A stretch of 15,825 bases of DNA, from positions 1 to 15,825 of the forward strand of contig JAJIRX010000472.1 in assembly GCA_023853785.1 (NCBI GenBank), read 5' to 3'. Below are positions 1 to 9,116 of the stretch, in pieces (the first letter of the stretch is position 1; every line of letters starts with the position of its first letter). The position numbers and the translations under genes were made by a program. Under the pieces are notes generated by a model, which was given only the letters and a program-made list of their open reading frames with translations, did not search any database and had not been told where the DNA came from. Source of the stretch: Psilocybe azurescens. Lineage: Eukaryota > Basidiomycota > Agaricomycetes > Agaricales > Agrocybaceae.

Positions 1-220
1 TCAAAAGAGCCCAAAACAACCTGAACGGTTGAAAAATGAGGAGATAGATCAGAAATAGTGAATTTCACGGCTTCCTTTCTATCTCACTCAATTCTCAACC
101 GTTGGGACGTTCTAGAGCTCGTTTGAAATCTCGCGCGTACTAAAATCGTTACCCGTACCCGTACCCCTGTGTACCGTTACCCATAACCCGCACGGGCTCA
201 AAATGCGTGCCATTCCTTAG
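1..220. repeat. possible truncated hAT-like element end, ACCCGTACCC-rich
   Basis: Positions 149-200 carry alternating ACCCGT/ACCC blocks ending in a CCGCACGGG stretch and then TGCCATTCCTTA. Read on the minus strand this gives GGGTAACGG/GGGTACGGG runs, the same style of subterminal sequence as in the two better-defined elements at 372-688 and 1059-1381. The first bases (CAAAAGAGCCCAAAA) also resemble the internal CAAAACGAGCCCAAAA of the 372-688 copy. I infer a third, diverged copy cut by the window edge. No target duplication can be checked. Confidence 0.35.
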
Positions 221-371
221 ATAAGTACATAGCTAATTTAATAAACTACATCTACAACATGATATTTAAAAGATAATGGAATAAGACAGGGGCACAGGGC
301 CTGGTGATTGCAGGAAAATAGTAGCTGCATGGTAAGAAAAGATATGCAAAAAGGCAAATTCAATTTGAATC

Positions 372-688
372 TAGACAACGGCACAGGTTCGGGTATTCTG
401 TACGGGTTGATAGCCGGACATAACGCGGATACAATTACAGATAAAAATTCTGTTTGTCCCCTTCAAAACGAGCCCAAAAACGTAATTTTTGAACCAAAAC
501 TGAGTAAGTTACAGCCAATTTTGTGCAATGTATTAAAATAGGCCATATCTCAGTCATTTCTGGCCCGATTTGGCTATTTTTGAACTCTTTTTGATTGGTA
601 AACATGCACAGATTGTGGGTATGGTATTACACGGGCTGGATACGGATAATAGGGCCGATACGCACAGGAATACACATGCTGTTGCCCT
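372..688 (+). mobile_element. hAT-like non-autonomous element, copy 1
   Basis: This segment is a diverged direct copy of 1059-1381: it begins TAGACAACGGCACAGG, continues with GGTTCGGGTATT and GTACGGGTT, and ends CATGCTGTTGCCCT. The shared interior includes AATAGGCCATATCTCAGTCA. The TAG terminus and repeated GGGTAC/GGGTTCGGG subterminal blocks are typical of hAT-superfamily ends. No transposase is encoded; the open frame at 308-541 is unconvincing and partly outside. Flanking bases (TTGAATC left, TTGAAAG right) are only loosely similar, so no clean target duplication is claimed. Confidence 0.6.
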
Positions 689-950
689 TGAAAGCAAATA
701 AATAATGTAAATCACATGACATCTCCATTTGTGCTTTTGTTTACTTACACCATTCCTGGTGAAGTGAACTCCTTTCAACATTCCACCACCCACCACATTC
801 TCACATCCTTGTTTAGAGCTTGGACAACGGAAAGATAGTGTACTACCACATTCTTCTCATCAAGCACTGTTGCTATAACTCACACTGCCTTTAGTACAAC
901 TTATACAAGATGGGATGTGTTTTGGTTGTGACAGTATTTCCTAAAGGGAC
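689..950. other. unassigned spacer between hAT-like copies
   Basis: Pyrimidine-rich, low-coding sequence with short CCACCACATTCT-type stretches. I see no supportable gene, RNA or repeat boundary here. The open frame on the minus strand at 554-796 runs across the end of the hAT-like element and is not supported. Confidence 0.5.
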
Positions 951-990
951 GTGACCAAATCTACGAGACGCGTCTCGTAGATTTGGTCAC
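951..990. repeat. perfect 40-bp palindrome
   Basis: Bases 951-970 (GTGACCAAATCTACGAGACG) are exactly reverse-complementary to 971-990, with no spacer. The centre is ACGCGT. The match stops at 950/991, although the next two pairs (949/992 and 948/993) would also be complementary. A smaller palindrome, TGGGAAATTTTCCCA, lies close by at about 1011-1025. No element boundaries or gene context explain it. Confidence 0.95.
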
Positions 991-1058
991 ATCATTTTCA
1001 TATCAGTTTTGGGAAATTTTCCCATGCATCATGTGAAAGGTTGAACTTCTGTGATTTG

Positions 1059-1381
1059 TAGCGGCAAGCGGCACGGGTTCGGGTATTGTGTACGGGTTAA
1101 TAGCCGGTTATTGTGCGGATAAAATTACGGATAAAAATTATCCTATCTGTCACCTTCAAAACAAGTCCAAAAGCGTAATTTTTAAGCCAAAACTGAGTGA
1201 ATTATGGCCAATTGTATGCAATGCATTAAAATAGGCCATATCTCAGTCATTTCTCCACCAATTTGGCTGTTTTTAGACTCTTTTTGATGGGTAAAAATGC
1301 GCGATTCATGTGTATGGTATTGCAAAGATTTAATGCGGCTAAAAGGGCCGATATATACGGGAATACCCATGCTGTTGCCTA
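1059..1381 (+). mobile_element. hAT-like MITE with 8-bp target duplication, copy 2
   Basis: The 323-bp unit runs from TAGCGGCAAGCGGCACGGG to CATGCTGTTGCCTA. It is flanked by direct repeats GTGATTTG at 1051-1058 and 1382-1389. The two termini are imperfect inverted repeats: TAGCGGCAAGCGGCA against TAGGCAACAGCATG on the other strand. Both ends carry GGGTAT/CCCGTA blocks. An 8-bp duplication, a TAG start and GGGTACGGG-like subterminal motifs fit the hAT superfamily. It has no coding capacity and so would depend on a transposase elsewhere. The clean duplication suggests it is the younger of the two copies. Confidence 0.72.
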
Positions 1382-2510
1382 GTGATTTGTGAAGTTCAAC
1401 TTTGTTCTTGGTTCACCACCACCACCACCGTTCCCTTACCCTCATAATTGTCAATGATGCCCAATGTCGTTGATGCCATTTTCACTGCCCCACACTCACT
1501 ATGCTAATACTAAGTACCAGCATTCCCTTTATATAGTAAAGCTGACACCACCTGACAGTAACAAGAACTGGCAATGGTGTCCATGTAGCGTAATAATGGC
1601 AGTACCTCAGTAAGTACTACCATTACGCTCTCCACCACCCTCTATTGCTAATCCATAACCAAGACCCCCAGTGTACCATGCCACATGCTTATGCCACATG
1701 CAGTGGCAACTGAGTATGCGACTAGCTCACATCAAACACCATGCCGCCCATCTGCACAGATATGTTCAGTCCATCTCTCACCTTTTTCTTTTGCTAACAA
1801 CCATACTTTCAACAGACCACAGAGGATGGCTCACAGTCCTGTCATCTTTGTCATCTGGTGTGTCTAATGCCCACTACCCTACACTCGCAATTGCCACCAC
1901 TGTTCTGTCTTTCATCATTATGAATAGAAATGCTAAATCCTGAAAGTGAGTATACCACAGCCCCTCTTCTGTCTCTTTACTAACTACAATGTGCATAACA
2001 GGTTGCATAGGACTGTTTTTGCCCCAGCACTGGCATCGGTGATGTATCATTTGCCACGTTCATTTGGCCATCCAGTGACTCACCGCCCATTTCCCTGTGC
2101 TTATATTTGGTGGCACTCATCCCACCATCTCGCCTTTGGAGTAATGAATGAGGGTGCTAAATTCTGACAGGTATGTTTTGATTGTCATTTCCCCCCACTT
2201 TTTTGCTCACTAAAACTCATGTAATAGACAACTATCTCTGGTCCTGACGTCTATGGACCACTTGCCCTCTCCCTTCCTCAACCTGCTGTGCCCATCCAAT
2301 GGCCCAATGCCAACATTAGCTATAGTATCTTAGATTACGATGATGGACTACCCCACATTCTATCTATCCTATTATACATTATTTTTATATATCCTCTTCC
2401 CTGTCTGTGATTGTATAATCAACTAGCATATCACTATAGTAGAGAGCTTGCTTTAATTATATATACATTTTACTATACTTGAATTCTGTAAGATGCCATT
2501 ACCATGCTGC
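1382..2510 (+). other. decayed sequence with intron-like signals
   Basis: No frame stays open long enough to call a gene. Two stretches look like spliced introns: about 1947-2002 (GTGAGT donor, CTAAC branch, AACAG acceptor) and about 2171-2228 (GTATGT donor, AATAG acceptor). Each is preceded by a similar sequence, ATGAATAGAAATGCTAAATC and ATGAATGAGGGTGCTAAATT. This suggests a tandemly duplicated exon-intron unit in an old plus-strand gene, with stops now in all frames. A third acceptor-like site (GCTAAC then CAACAG) is near 1790-1815. Function is unknown. Confidence 0.35.
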
Positions 2511-2513
2511 GTC

Positions 2514-2760
2514 TCAAGTGAACCTGAAAGAAATAAAAGACATCTCAGTGGATGTCAGAGATGCCTTAAGTAGCTTTAGATGTCTATGAGATGTCTTTGG
2601 GAGGCCTGTGAATAATATTTGGGTTGCTTTGGAATGCTTTGGATAAACTGTTCCCACGTCACTTTGCATTGAAAGGTGCTTAGGGTGCTTTGTGTCTTTA
2701 TCATCTTTAAAGTCTCTAAGATGCTTAAAGACACCTAGATTTCTTTGGGATAAAACCTCT
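2514..2760. repeat. AGATGTCT-type palindrome cluster
   Basis: This segment repeats short self-complementary words around AGACATCT/AGATGTCT (for example GACATCTCAGTGGATGTC and AGATGTCTATGAGATGTCT), along with GCTTTGG and AAAGTCTCTAAGATGCTTAAAG-like pieces. It directly abuts the left minisatellite module at 2766, just as other palindrome clusters abut the other modules. The unit differs from the TCCANNTGGA unit used at the other clusters, so membership of the same class is inferred from position and style. Confidence 0.5.
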
Positions 2761-2765
2761 TTTTC

Positions 2766-3350
2766 CTGATGAGGCGGGTGGAGGGGGAACCGAGGAGCCG
2801 AGGGTAGAGGGCAAATGCGAACTGAGGAGCAGGTGATGCGATACGAACAGCGAGGCAGTCGCAACCCCAAACAAGTCGCGAATTCCGCATGCCGCCATTA
2901 ACCACTCCCCCTCTTTTGTGTAGGCCGGCGACAACGACAACGATGGGTACGATGGCACACGCAGGACGTACAGGATGACGACACCAACACGTACGCAGAC
3001 CATGACGTGACGACACGTACAACGGCCGCGCGACAACGGCGACAACGGCCACCACCACCACCACCACCACGTGTACAACGGCCACGACAACGAGCAACGG
3101 CGTGTACAGCAACAACAACGATGGTAATGCGACAATACGACAGCGCAACGCGACAACGCGTCACGGTGTACCATCGGCGGCGGCGTGTACAGCAGCTCCC
3201 AACGGTGATGACAGCGTATGACAGATGCAGCGGACCGCGACAGCACAACATACGGACACGCCCGGACACGCGTACGACGGCCACCACGGCATTAATACGA
3301 AGGCCACTACAGCGTATGCGATGGCCACCACAACGGCGACAATAAATGCG
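2766..3350. repeat. minisatellite module A, left arm of large inverted repeat
   Basis: The first ~160 bp is a conserved flank (CGCGAATTCCGCATGCCGCC, then CCATTAACC, CCCCCTCTTTTGTGTAGGCC). After it comes a degenerate CGACAA/ACAACGGC array with a (CAC)n run near 3050-3070. The reverse complement of 3960-4606 shows the same order of blocks, including GACGACACCAACACGT and GCAGACCATGAC, so the two modules form a large inverted repeat. Overlapping open frames on both strands here arise from the low-complexity array and encode biased Arg/Thr or Val/Cys strings; none is supported as a gene. Confidence 0.8.
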
Positions 3351-3720
3351 GCCGGGGCTACGGCGACATCCTCTTTTTTCTTTTTTCATCGTTTTCTCTT
3401 TTTCATGTTCATGTGCTTCTATATTTGAATCAACTATGTACCCTCTCGCCTCCTTTTTTGTCTGTTTTGTATGTTTTTCTTTTTATTTCTTTTGTTTTAT
3501 ATATTTTTATATATTTCTTTTTTATGTTTCAGTGGTGATGAACTCATGGTAGATAATATTGTAGATAATAATGTAGTATATAGTTTTAATATATTGCCAT
3601 ATACATTCTTACATGAATTTACTCTAAAATACATTCCAATTGAAATCTGGCTATAGCTGGACTTTGTGAAATTCAATAAGTCTGCTCTCTGATGGCCTAA
3701 GCTGGAATATTGTTACCCAG
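3351..3720. other. T-rich then AT-rich spacer
   Basis: Positions about 3368-3530 are dominated by TTTTTC/TTTTAT runs, and 3530-3720 is AT-rich with ATATTG-type words. A comparable T-rich tract follows the minisatellite at 11222-11270 (CTTTTTATTTTTTATTTTAT), so the tract may be part of the module. No gene is supported. Confidence 0.5.
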
Positions 3721-3950
3721 GTATGGAGTCCAGGTGGATTCTAATTGAACTCCACCTGGACTCCACCTGGCTCCACCTGGCCTCCAGTTGGATTCAAGTG
3801 GAATTGCTTGAAGTCCATCTAGAGTCCATCTGGAGTCCACCTGAACTCCACCTATCAAAGATCACTTTCTGAACACTTGGATATGTTCCAGATGGAGTCC
3901 ATGTGGAGTCCACCACTTCTGTATGGAGTTGGTGGACTCCACATGGAGTA
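3721..3950 (+). repeat. TCCACCTGGA-type palindrome cluster
   Basis: About a dozen units of the form GGAGTCCANNTGGACTCC are packed here, with TCCACCTGGA, TCCATCTGGA and TCCATGTGGA variants. Each is self-complementary, so the region can fold into many alternative hairpins. The cluster ends at GACTCCACATGGAGTATG and runs straight into the boundary motif at 3951. Confidence 0.85.
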
Positions 3951-3968
3951 TGGGTGGAGGTAAAGTAC
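3951..3968 (+). repeat. boundary motif GGTAAAG-TAC at cluster edge
   Basis: TGGGTGGAGGTAAAGTAC follows the palindrome cluster and precedes the minisatellite. Related strings occur at 5331-5348, 11531-11551 and, on the minus strand, 9381-9406, each time immediately after a palindrome cluster. A further copy at 11200-11213 follows the minisatellite. The repeated position argues for an element-end sequence. No protein-binding role can be shown. Confidence 0.55.
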
Positions 3969-4606
3969 ACGCTTGTAGCCCCACCGTACGCATTGTTGTC
4001 CTTGTGGTGGCCGTCATACATGCTGTGGTGGCCTTCGTACACGTTGTGTTGTCGTGTCTGCTGCGTCTGTCATATGCATTGTTGTCGTTGCTGTGGCTGT
4101 CGTACATGTCATTGTCGTTGTCGTGGTGGTTGTCATTGTCGTGGCCATTGTACATGTCGTTGTCGTCTCGTTGTGGTCGTTGTGGTCGTTGTATGCGTCG
4201 TTGTTGTCATTGTCGTGGCCGTCTCGTTGTTGTTGTTGTTGTTGTTGTATGCGTCGTCGTTGTCATTGTCATGGGTGTTGTACACGTCGTCGTCGTGGTG
4301 GTCGTGGCTGTCGTTGTCGTTGTCGCAGCCGTTGTACACGTCGTTGTCATGGTCTGCGACGTGTTGGTGTCGTCGTCCATACGCCGTCCTGCGTGCCGTC
4401 ATACCTATTGTTGTACGTACCGTATGTACCCGTCATTGTCGCCGTTGTCGGCCTACACAAAAAAAGAGGGGGGGAGCGGTTAATGGCGGCGGCATGCGAA
4501 TTCACGACTTACCTGGGGTCGCGACCTCGTTCCTCGTTCGCATCGCATCCCCTCGTTCCCCTCATTCCGCATTTGCCTCGCCTCGTTCCTCATTCTCCAC
4601 CCACCT
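3960..4606. repeat. minisatellite module B, right arm of large inverted repeat
   Basis: A degenerate GTCGTT/GTTGTC/GTGGTC array fills about 3985-4440, with a (GTT)n run near 4228-4248. It is followed by GTCGGCCTACACAAAAAAAG, a G7 run, GCGGTTAATGGCGG, GGCATGCGAATTC and GGGGTCGCGACC. These last blocks are the reverse complement of the flank of module A. Several long overlapping open frames on both strands are a by-product of an array without stop codons and have no conserved domain; I do not call them genes. Confidence 0.8.
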
Positions 4607-4815
4607 CATTCTGTCTCGTTCTGTACTCACCTCCCTTTGTTGGCGGGTGTCCGTTTGTTCTTTGTCGGTCTCGGTTTGTTGTGATGTGATGCGTGTCGGG
4701 TTGGGTCAGCATGGGCCTGGCTCCGACCAACGACGGCAAGGTAGGGGGCACGCACGGCGGCCGGCAGCGGGGTGGTGGTGGTCGGAGGAAGAGGTGGGGT
4801 CGTGGAAATAATAAA
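4607..4815. repeat. conserved module flank shared with the 9.4-11.5 kb element
   Basis: GCCTGGCTCCGACCAACG (4715-4732) and GGTCGGAGGAAGAGGTGGGG with CGTGG (about 4780-4805) have their reverse complements at 9849-9906 (ACGACCCC, TTCTTCCGAC, CGTTGGTCGGAGCCAGGC). The same sequence therefore flanks two minisatellites that use different repeat units. This links module B and the TIR-bounded element into one family. Confidence 0.7.
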
Positions 4816-4929
4816 CAGACCGACATGGCATCAATAAGTCACATATGTGACATTATTTGTCACTTGCCGAGAAATGCCGAGTAAATAGCCATATTGGTAT
4901 GTATGCCATCAAAATTTGATAAATTACAA

Positions 4930-5012
4930 GGGCTCTATAGCTTAGTTGGTTTAATGTCAGTGTGCGACCTTCTTGGATGCCCAAGTTCAATTCCTGTTGG
5001 TGCTTTTTTTTT
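4930..5012 (+). tRNA. tRNA-like unit or SINE head (degenerate)
   Basis: TAGCTTAGTTGG at 4938-4949 matches the RNA polymerase III A-box consensus TRGCNNAGYNGG, and GTTCAATTCC at 4985-4994 matches a B box. The span from 4930 to the T9 run at 5004-5012 is 74 nt, the right length for a tRNA followed by a Pol III terminator. CTTGG and CCAAG at 4972-4985 could pair. However, the acceptor ends pair poorly and no clean anticodon loop is visible. It is therefore a decayed tRNA or the tRNA-derived head of a SINE, not a confident functional tRNA. A (TAAAATATAAA)n-like tail follows at about 5020-5050. Confidence 0.5.
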
Positions 5013-5057
5013 AACATTATAATAAAATATAAATAAAATATAAATAAAATCTGGGGA

Positions 5058-5348
5058 TCATCCTCCACCTGGATTCCATTAGAAATTGACCCTGAAATAG
5101 TGTATTAATGCTGATATACATGCTTCATAAGTCAAATCCATATAGAATCCATATGGAGGATGTGAGACTCAGATGAAGTTCCACATGGAGTCCACATGGA
5201 GTTCCACATCCTCCACATTGGCCCACATGGAGGATGAGTCAATTCCAGCTGGACTCTATGTGGAGTCTCCACCTCTAAATGGCTGGGACACCTGCAAAAA
5301 AGAGTCACCAACCTCCACCCGGAATATATGGGTGAGGGTAAAGACCTC
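5058..5348 (+). repeat. TCCACATGGA-type palindrome cluster with boundary motif
   Basis: Units such as TCCATATGGAGGATG, TCCACATGGAG (twice in tandem near 5180-5205), CCACATGGAGGATG and CCAGCTGGA fill the region. It ends with CCCGGAATATATGGGTGAGGGTAAAGACCTC, split at about 5319-5348. The motif GGTAAAGACCTC lies at the junction with the gene-like block; GACCT and AGGTC at 5343-5356 form a small inverted repeat there. The last exon of the coiled-coil remnant runs into this junction. Confidence 0.75.
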
Positions 5349-6297
5349 AAAAGGTCCTACAACGTGTAGTTCATTTGTCTCGCTAATGAGGCTTTGAGCT
5401 ACAAGTTTTGATTGATCGAGTTCACGGGAAATTGCTGTATTCTCCTGCAGTAGTTACTTAGTCACCAAGTGCCTTGAATATAAGAGAAATAAATTACCAC
5501 TTGTAGTTGACAGTTTTTGCTGGTAGCTTCTTGTGCGACATCTTTGCTTGACTCAATTCGAAAGAAATACACCTGACATCCTGCCATGCTTGCTCAGCTG
5601 TAAAATAATTTATAACTAGAATGACAAACAATTTCAAGTTGCTTTTTTGCTGCATCAAATTGCTCCAATTTCATCTGCTCATCATTCAGGGAGGACTTGA
5701 GTGCTTCCACTTGGTTCCTGTAGCCTGCTAACATTTCTTCCAGCTCATTACAGCATGAATTTTCCTGATAGATTAATTAGCAACAGGGTCAGTATCCAGG
5801 GATCCCCACAACTCACTGTACTAAGCACATCATTGAGTTCACCAATTTGTCCTTCATATTCTTCCAGCTTTGCTTTGAGTTCTCGATTTCATTCTAAACT
5901 TTTGTCCAGCTTGCAACTGTTGTCGTCTATAGGCTCCAGCATGGAAAGGCCTGTCTGTCCCTGACTGAATTAACAAGGATACTGACATGATGTTCGCGAT
6001 AGCTCACCTCGATCACCTCAAGTTTGACGACATTTTCCATGCTTACGTTGTTGAGCTAAATAAGGATGATAGTGAGTGTTCGATCTATGACACGTAAGAA
6101 ATTGGACTTACAGTGGCAGAGGCTTCAAGGCGCATCAATTCAACATAGGGTGTGGTGTTCAAGGGGGCCGCGGAGTAACGACCAGCATTCATATTGGCAG
6201 CGCTTTTCTGTTTCGTGAGGGCATCATGGATTCTGAGCTTGGTGGGTTTGAGTGGGTTGCGACACAACATGACAATGATGGTGGAGTCAAAATAGCA
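5349..6297 (-). pseudogene. multi-exon coiled-coil protein gene remnant
   Basis: I do not recognise the family. A spliced minus-strand model is well supported: exons 6297-6112, 6055-6008, 5960-5817 and 5764-5630, then 5597-5498 (poorly) and 5444 to about 5349. Introns 6111-6056, 6007-5961, 5816-5765 and 5497-5445 have GTAAG/GTGAG/GTAAT donors and TAG/CAG acceptors and are 47-56 nt long. The four joins between the first four exons and the last exon are phase 0. A start at 6270 (MLCRNPLKPTK) is possible. From about 5890 on the product is heptad-like and rich in E, K, L and Q (NRELKAKLEEYEGQIGELND, EQMKLEQFDAAKKQLE, ENTAISRELDQSKL), i.e. a coiled coil. Damage: an in-frame TGA at 5891-5889, where CGA would fit, a 32-nt gap that cannot be a normal intron at 5629-5598, and a frame change near 5510-5540. 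The 3' end is lost at the palindrome cluster. Confidence 0.6.
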
Positions 6298-6548
6298 CTG
6301 ATAGGTAGCGTCGTCAGTTATTATGGAAAATCACTTTTGTGTGGACTGACAACTTGCATCCTACATCGCCTTCGGTCTCTTTGTCAGCGCCTTTGTGAGT
6401 ATTTTACCTTTCTTTCATTGTCAATTCACAGCTTTCGAGACGATGGTACGGATGACAATTAATAACATCCGTAACACAAAAGTTATCTATCATATGTTCT
6501 TTCTCTTTTCTGCCGGGTACAGGTCTTGAATGAATTAAATGATTTGTG
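6298..6548. other. intergenic region between the two minus-strand gene relics
   Basis: This holds the upstream side of the coiled-coil remnant and the 3' flank of the Spt5-like pseudogene. On the minus strand, TAACTGAC followed by CTATCAG at 6300-6320 could be an acceptor in front of position 6297, so a further 5' exon of the coiled-coil gene may once have existed. No terminator or promoter can be defined. Confidence 0.4.
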
Positions 6549-8755
6549 CTACTGGTTAGGACGGCAGTGGTACATAGCTCGGATTGAGGTCATAACCCTC
6601 CAGTTCAACTCTTTCTCTTTCTTTGATTCGGGAACAGTACAAAGGGAATGTGGATCAAGTTCCAACTGCTCCCCTGATAAAGAATCAGGGCGAACCCTTG
6701 GTCCTATTAACCACTGACAAAATGATGGTGATGGTCGTCATCAAATCTGTGGCTTGCCAGTGATGGATGCGGCGGACGTGATTTGCTGCAGTGCTCTCCT
6801 TTTATGATGGCAAGAAGGCCATTGTCATGAGTAGGATTTGGATATTTTGGGGTGACCCAACTGGGCTGCAACAAAAGCCACGTGTGATACTTTTATGGCG
6901 GAGAAAAATCTGGCTATCTTGAAGGTCCACTGACACTGCAATTTGTTGCTTGGAGAATCCTCCACCATCAACTATGGCGTTGAATTTGAATCCCACTAAC
7001 TTTGGGTTTAATAGCACATGTGTAGAAGACGGGGTCGCAGTAATGTGGGTGTCCTTGAATCTGACATCCATGATTCTGGCATCTGCAAATCAGACGGAGT
7101 TCTCGAAGAAGGGTCCCAAGCTGGGCTCAATGGTGAAGATGACAAATGCATGGGTGTTGGAAGAGGAGTAACACTTCCAGAGGGCTTTTCCGCAGGTATT
7201 TGGGGAGCATGAACTAATGCTGTATAAGCATGGTTGGCTTGAGAATCGGACAACTGTTTTTTTGGTATGGGTTGAATATGTTTGTCACTGGGATCAAGGA
7301 ATTGAACAAGTTTGTAGCAGGTCCTATTGTGCCGTTACCATCACCTTTCTGGAATTGGAGAGGAATGCAGGAGAGGACTTATGAATATTCAAAAATGACG
7401 TCGTAGTGAACGGTTATTTTGTGAAATGGAGCGCTTGGATTGTATCACGTCAATTGTACAATTAGCATTATCACCTTTTCCTCCCGCTTCTCAATAACAT
7501 CAAAAATCTCTCCAATTTTGCCTTTACGGGGATGGTATTGTTTTGATATCTTCACTTTCACTCCGCACCATGAATGTCAATATGTTCTGGGTGGAAGGGG
7601 TCCAGATTCGGGCTCGCGTCTGTAGTGGAACACAGCAGGTTCTTCTGTGATCTCCAGGAAATTAGCGAGAGCCTCGAAAGACTATCACAGAGAGTTTGTT
7701 AGCAAACTTGCATTGTGACAAAGATTTGGGGTGGTACAATATATGCACTTCGATATCATCATCACCGTCCTTAAGATATTGAGGTATTTCACCCTCTATC
7801 TTCTTGCTCACAATAGATACTTGATCGTCTTCAATTTGAACCACCCAACCCATCTTTCTGGAATGCAGTCCACCGCATACGCAAACATATTGCCTGACAT
7901 TGATCTCTTTTCTCAAGTCTTCCCATGATACACGCAATGTTAGGTGGTATTCTTGGTTATGTCCAGCGGGTCCATCGTGCACCCATATCTGCTCGACTTC
8001 CGCATAGAGAGTATCCAGTGCCTTCAAGATGGCAGGGGTAAACGTAAAAGTAGTTTCTGGCCCTTGGACACAAATAAACACCCTATCATTCTCCTTCATA
8101 CTCCATTCTTGAGGGCATGGCATGTTCGAAAGGGTGATAGATGGGTGTTTGCTCATCCGAAACATGGTGTAAAAGTCATAAGGCATATCCTTCACGTCAA
8201 CTGTGAATGAATGGTAGTCGAAGTCTTTGGCTAGAAGGCCTTGCTCAAATTCCAACCGTCCAAAGGAGTATTGTCCGTGCTCGTGGCCCACGATGTTGTA
8301 TGGGAGAAGCTGTCTGAAATAGTCAGTGTCGAAGAGCTTTGCTATTGGCCCAACGGTAGATGCTTTTCGCTTGAGTGGGTTCAGTGATGTTGTATCCAGT
8401 CATGGAATAAGAAGAATACAAGCATCCAAGGAGCTTTTGCGACACAATCCCAATATCTCCCTTGTAAAGGCCTTTCTTGATGAGTACCCAACTTCTGACC
8501 TCAGCGATTTCGTGTCCATCCCTCATCCAAAACAGTCCCGCATACTCTGAAGAATCAACCAATTGACTTTTGATGCCCAACCTGTTGTGCAGTATACCGG
8601 GTGTAAGAAGAAGAAGCTTGATGAGGTGTTTGTTCATCATGCATTTGATATAGATGCAGCCAGCGTACAGAACCTTGAGTGAAGGCTGAACAGACTTGAC
8701 GATGCTCTGTAACAGTGCTTAGCAGAGAGACTACAGCTAGATCTTTAACCCCAAA

Positions 8756-8819
8756 CTGTAAGGTGTCGGTCAGTAAATTCAGAGAGTCCCAAGCATGAAT
8801 AACAATGTGCACACTCAAC
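8756..8819 (-). other. intron 2 of the Spt5-like pseudogene
   Basis: On the minus strand the 64-nt segment begins GTTGAGTG and ends TACTGACCGACACCTTACAG, giving a donor, a branch-like CTGAC and a CAG acceptor. Removing it joins DYPLWRVE to GVKDLAVVSLL in one frame (phase 1). It shows the relic derives from a genomic copy, not a processed transcript. Confidence 0.65.
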
Positions 8820-9055
8820 ATTCAACGCGCCACAGAGGATAATCCCCTCCCTAGGAATATAGACTAAAGCTCTGTCAAGGGTTGTCTCTGGTACATCATC
8901 AGCAGTGTATCTTCTATGACCAGAGGCATTCCTTCTTGCATCAATGTGTGATATAAGATGTTCCAAGGTGTCCTCACTGTGGTGATGGACTGAGAAATTG
9001 GCCGGTAAATCAGAATGTTTGTTGTCCAAGGCTACCCCGTTGTCAATGAATGCAT

Positions 9056-9116
9056 CTAGGTGTGGCTGTCAATACTGGTGCTAGAGCTATGAGGTTCAAG
9101 AAGAAGAAAAGATTAC
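9056..9116 (-). other. intron 1 of the Spt5-like pseudogene
   Basis: On the minus strand the 61-nt segment starts GTAATC and ends CACACCTAG. Removing it joins the acidic stretch (ATERDRE) to DAFIDNGVALDN without a frame change (phase 1). Size and borders match basidiomycete introns. Confidence 0.65.

Noticed and set aside
149..200. ACCCGTACCC tract as a telomeric or CRISPR-like repeat
   Set aside because: The unit is irregular, is not TTAGGG-like, and matches the subterminal style of the nearby hAT-like elements.
2725..3389. Several 110-170-codon frames around 2.7-3.4 kb
   Set aside because: Low-complexity products of minisatellite A; frames are open on both strands.
3903..4811. 302-codon open frame rich in Val, Cys and Arg, and its shadows
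   Set aside because: It spans the GTCGTT array and its flank, competes with several overlapping frames on both strands, and shows no conserved fold or motif.
6226..6716. Apparent plus-strand gene with introns near 6395-6431, 6471-6522 and 6589-6637
   Set aside because: The stretch 6549-6716 is explained better on the minus strand as the C-terminus of the Spt5-like relic, and 6112-6297 as an exon of the coiled-coil remnant. The plus-strand splice model needed arbitrary donor choices.
7731..8210. Plus-strand open frames at 7731-7928 and 7944-8210
   Set aside because: They are antisense to the 209-codon Spt5-like segment, which has recognisable KOW-like content.
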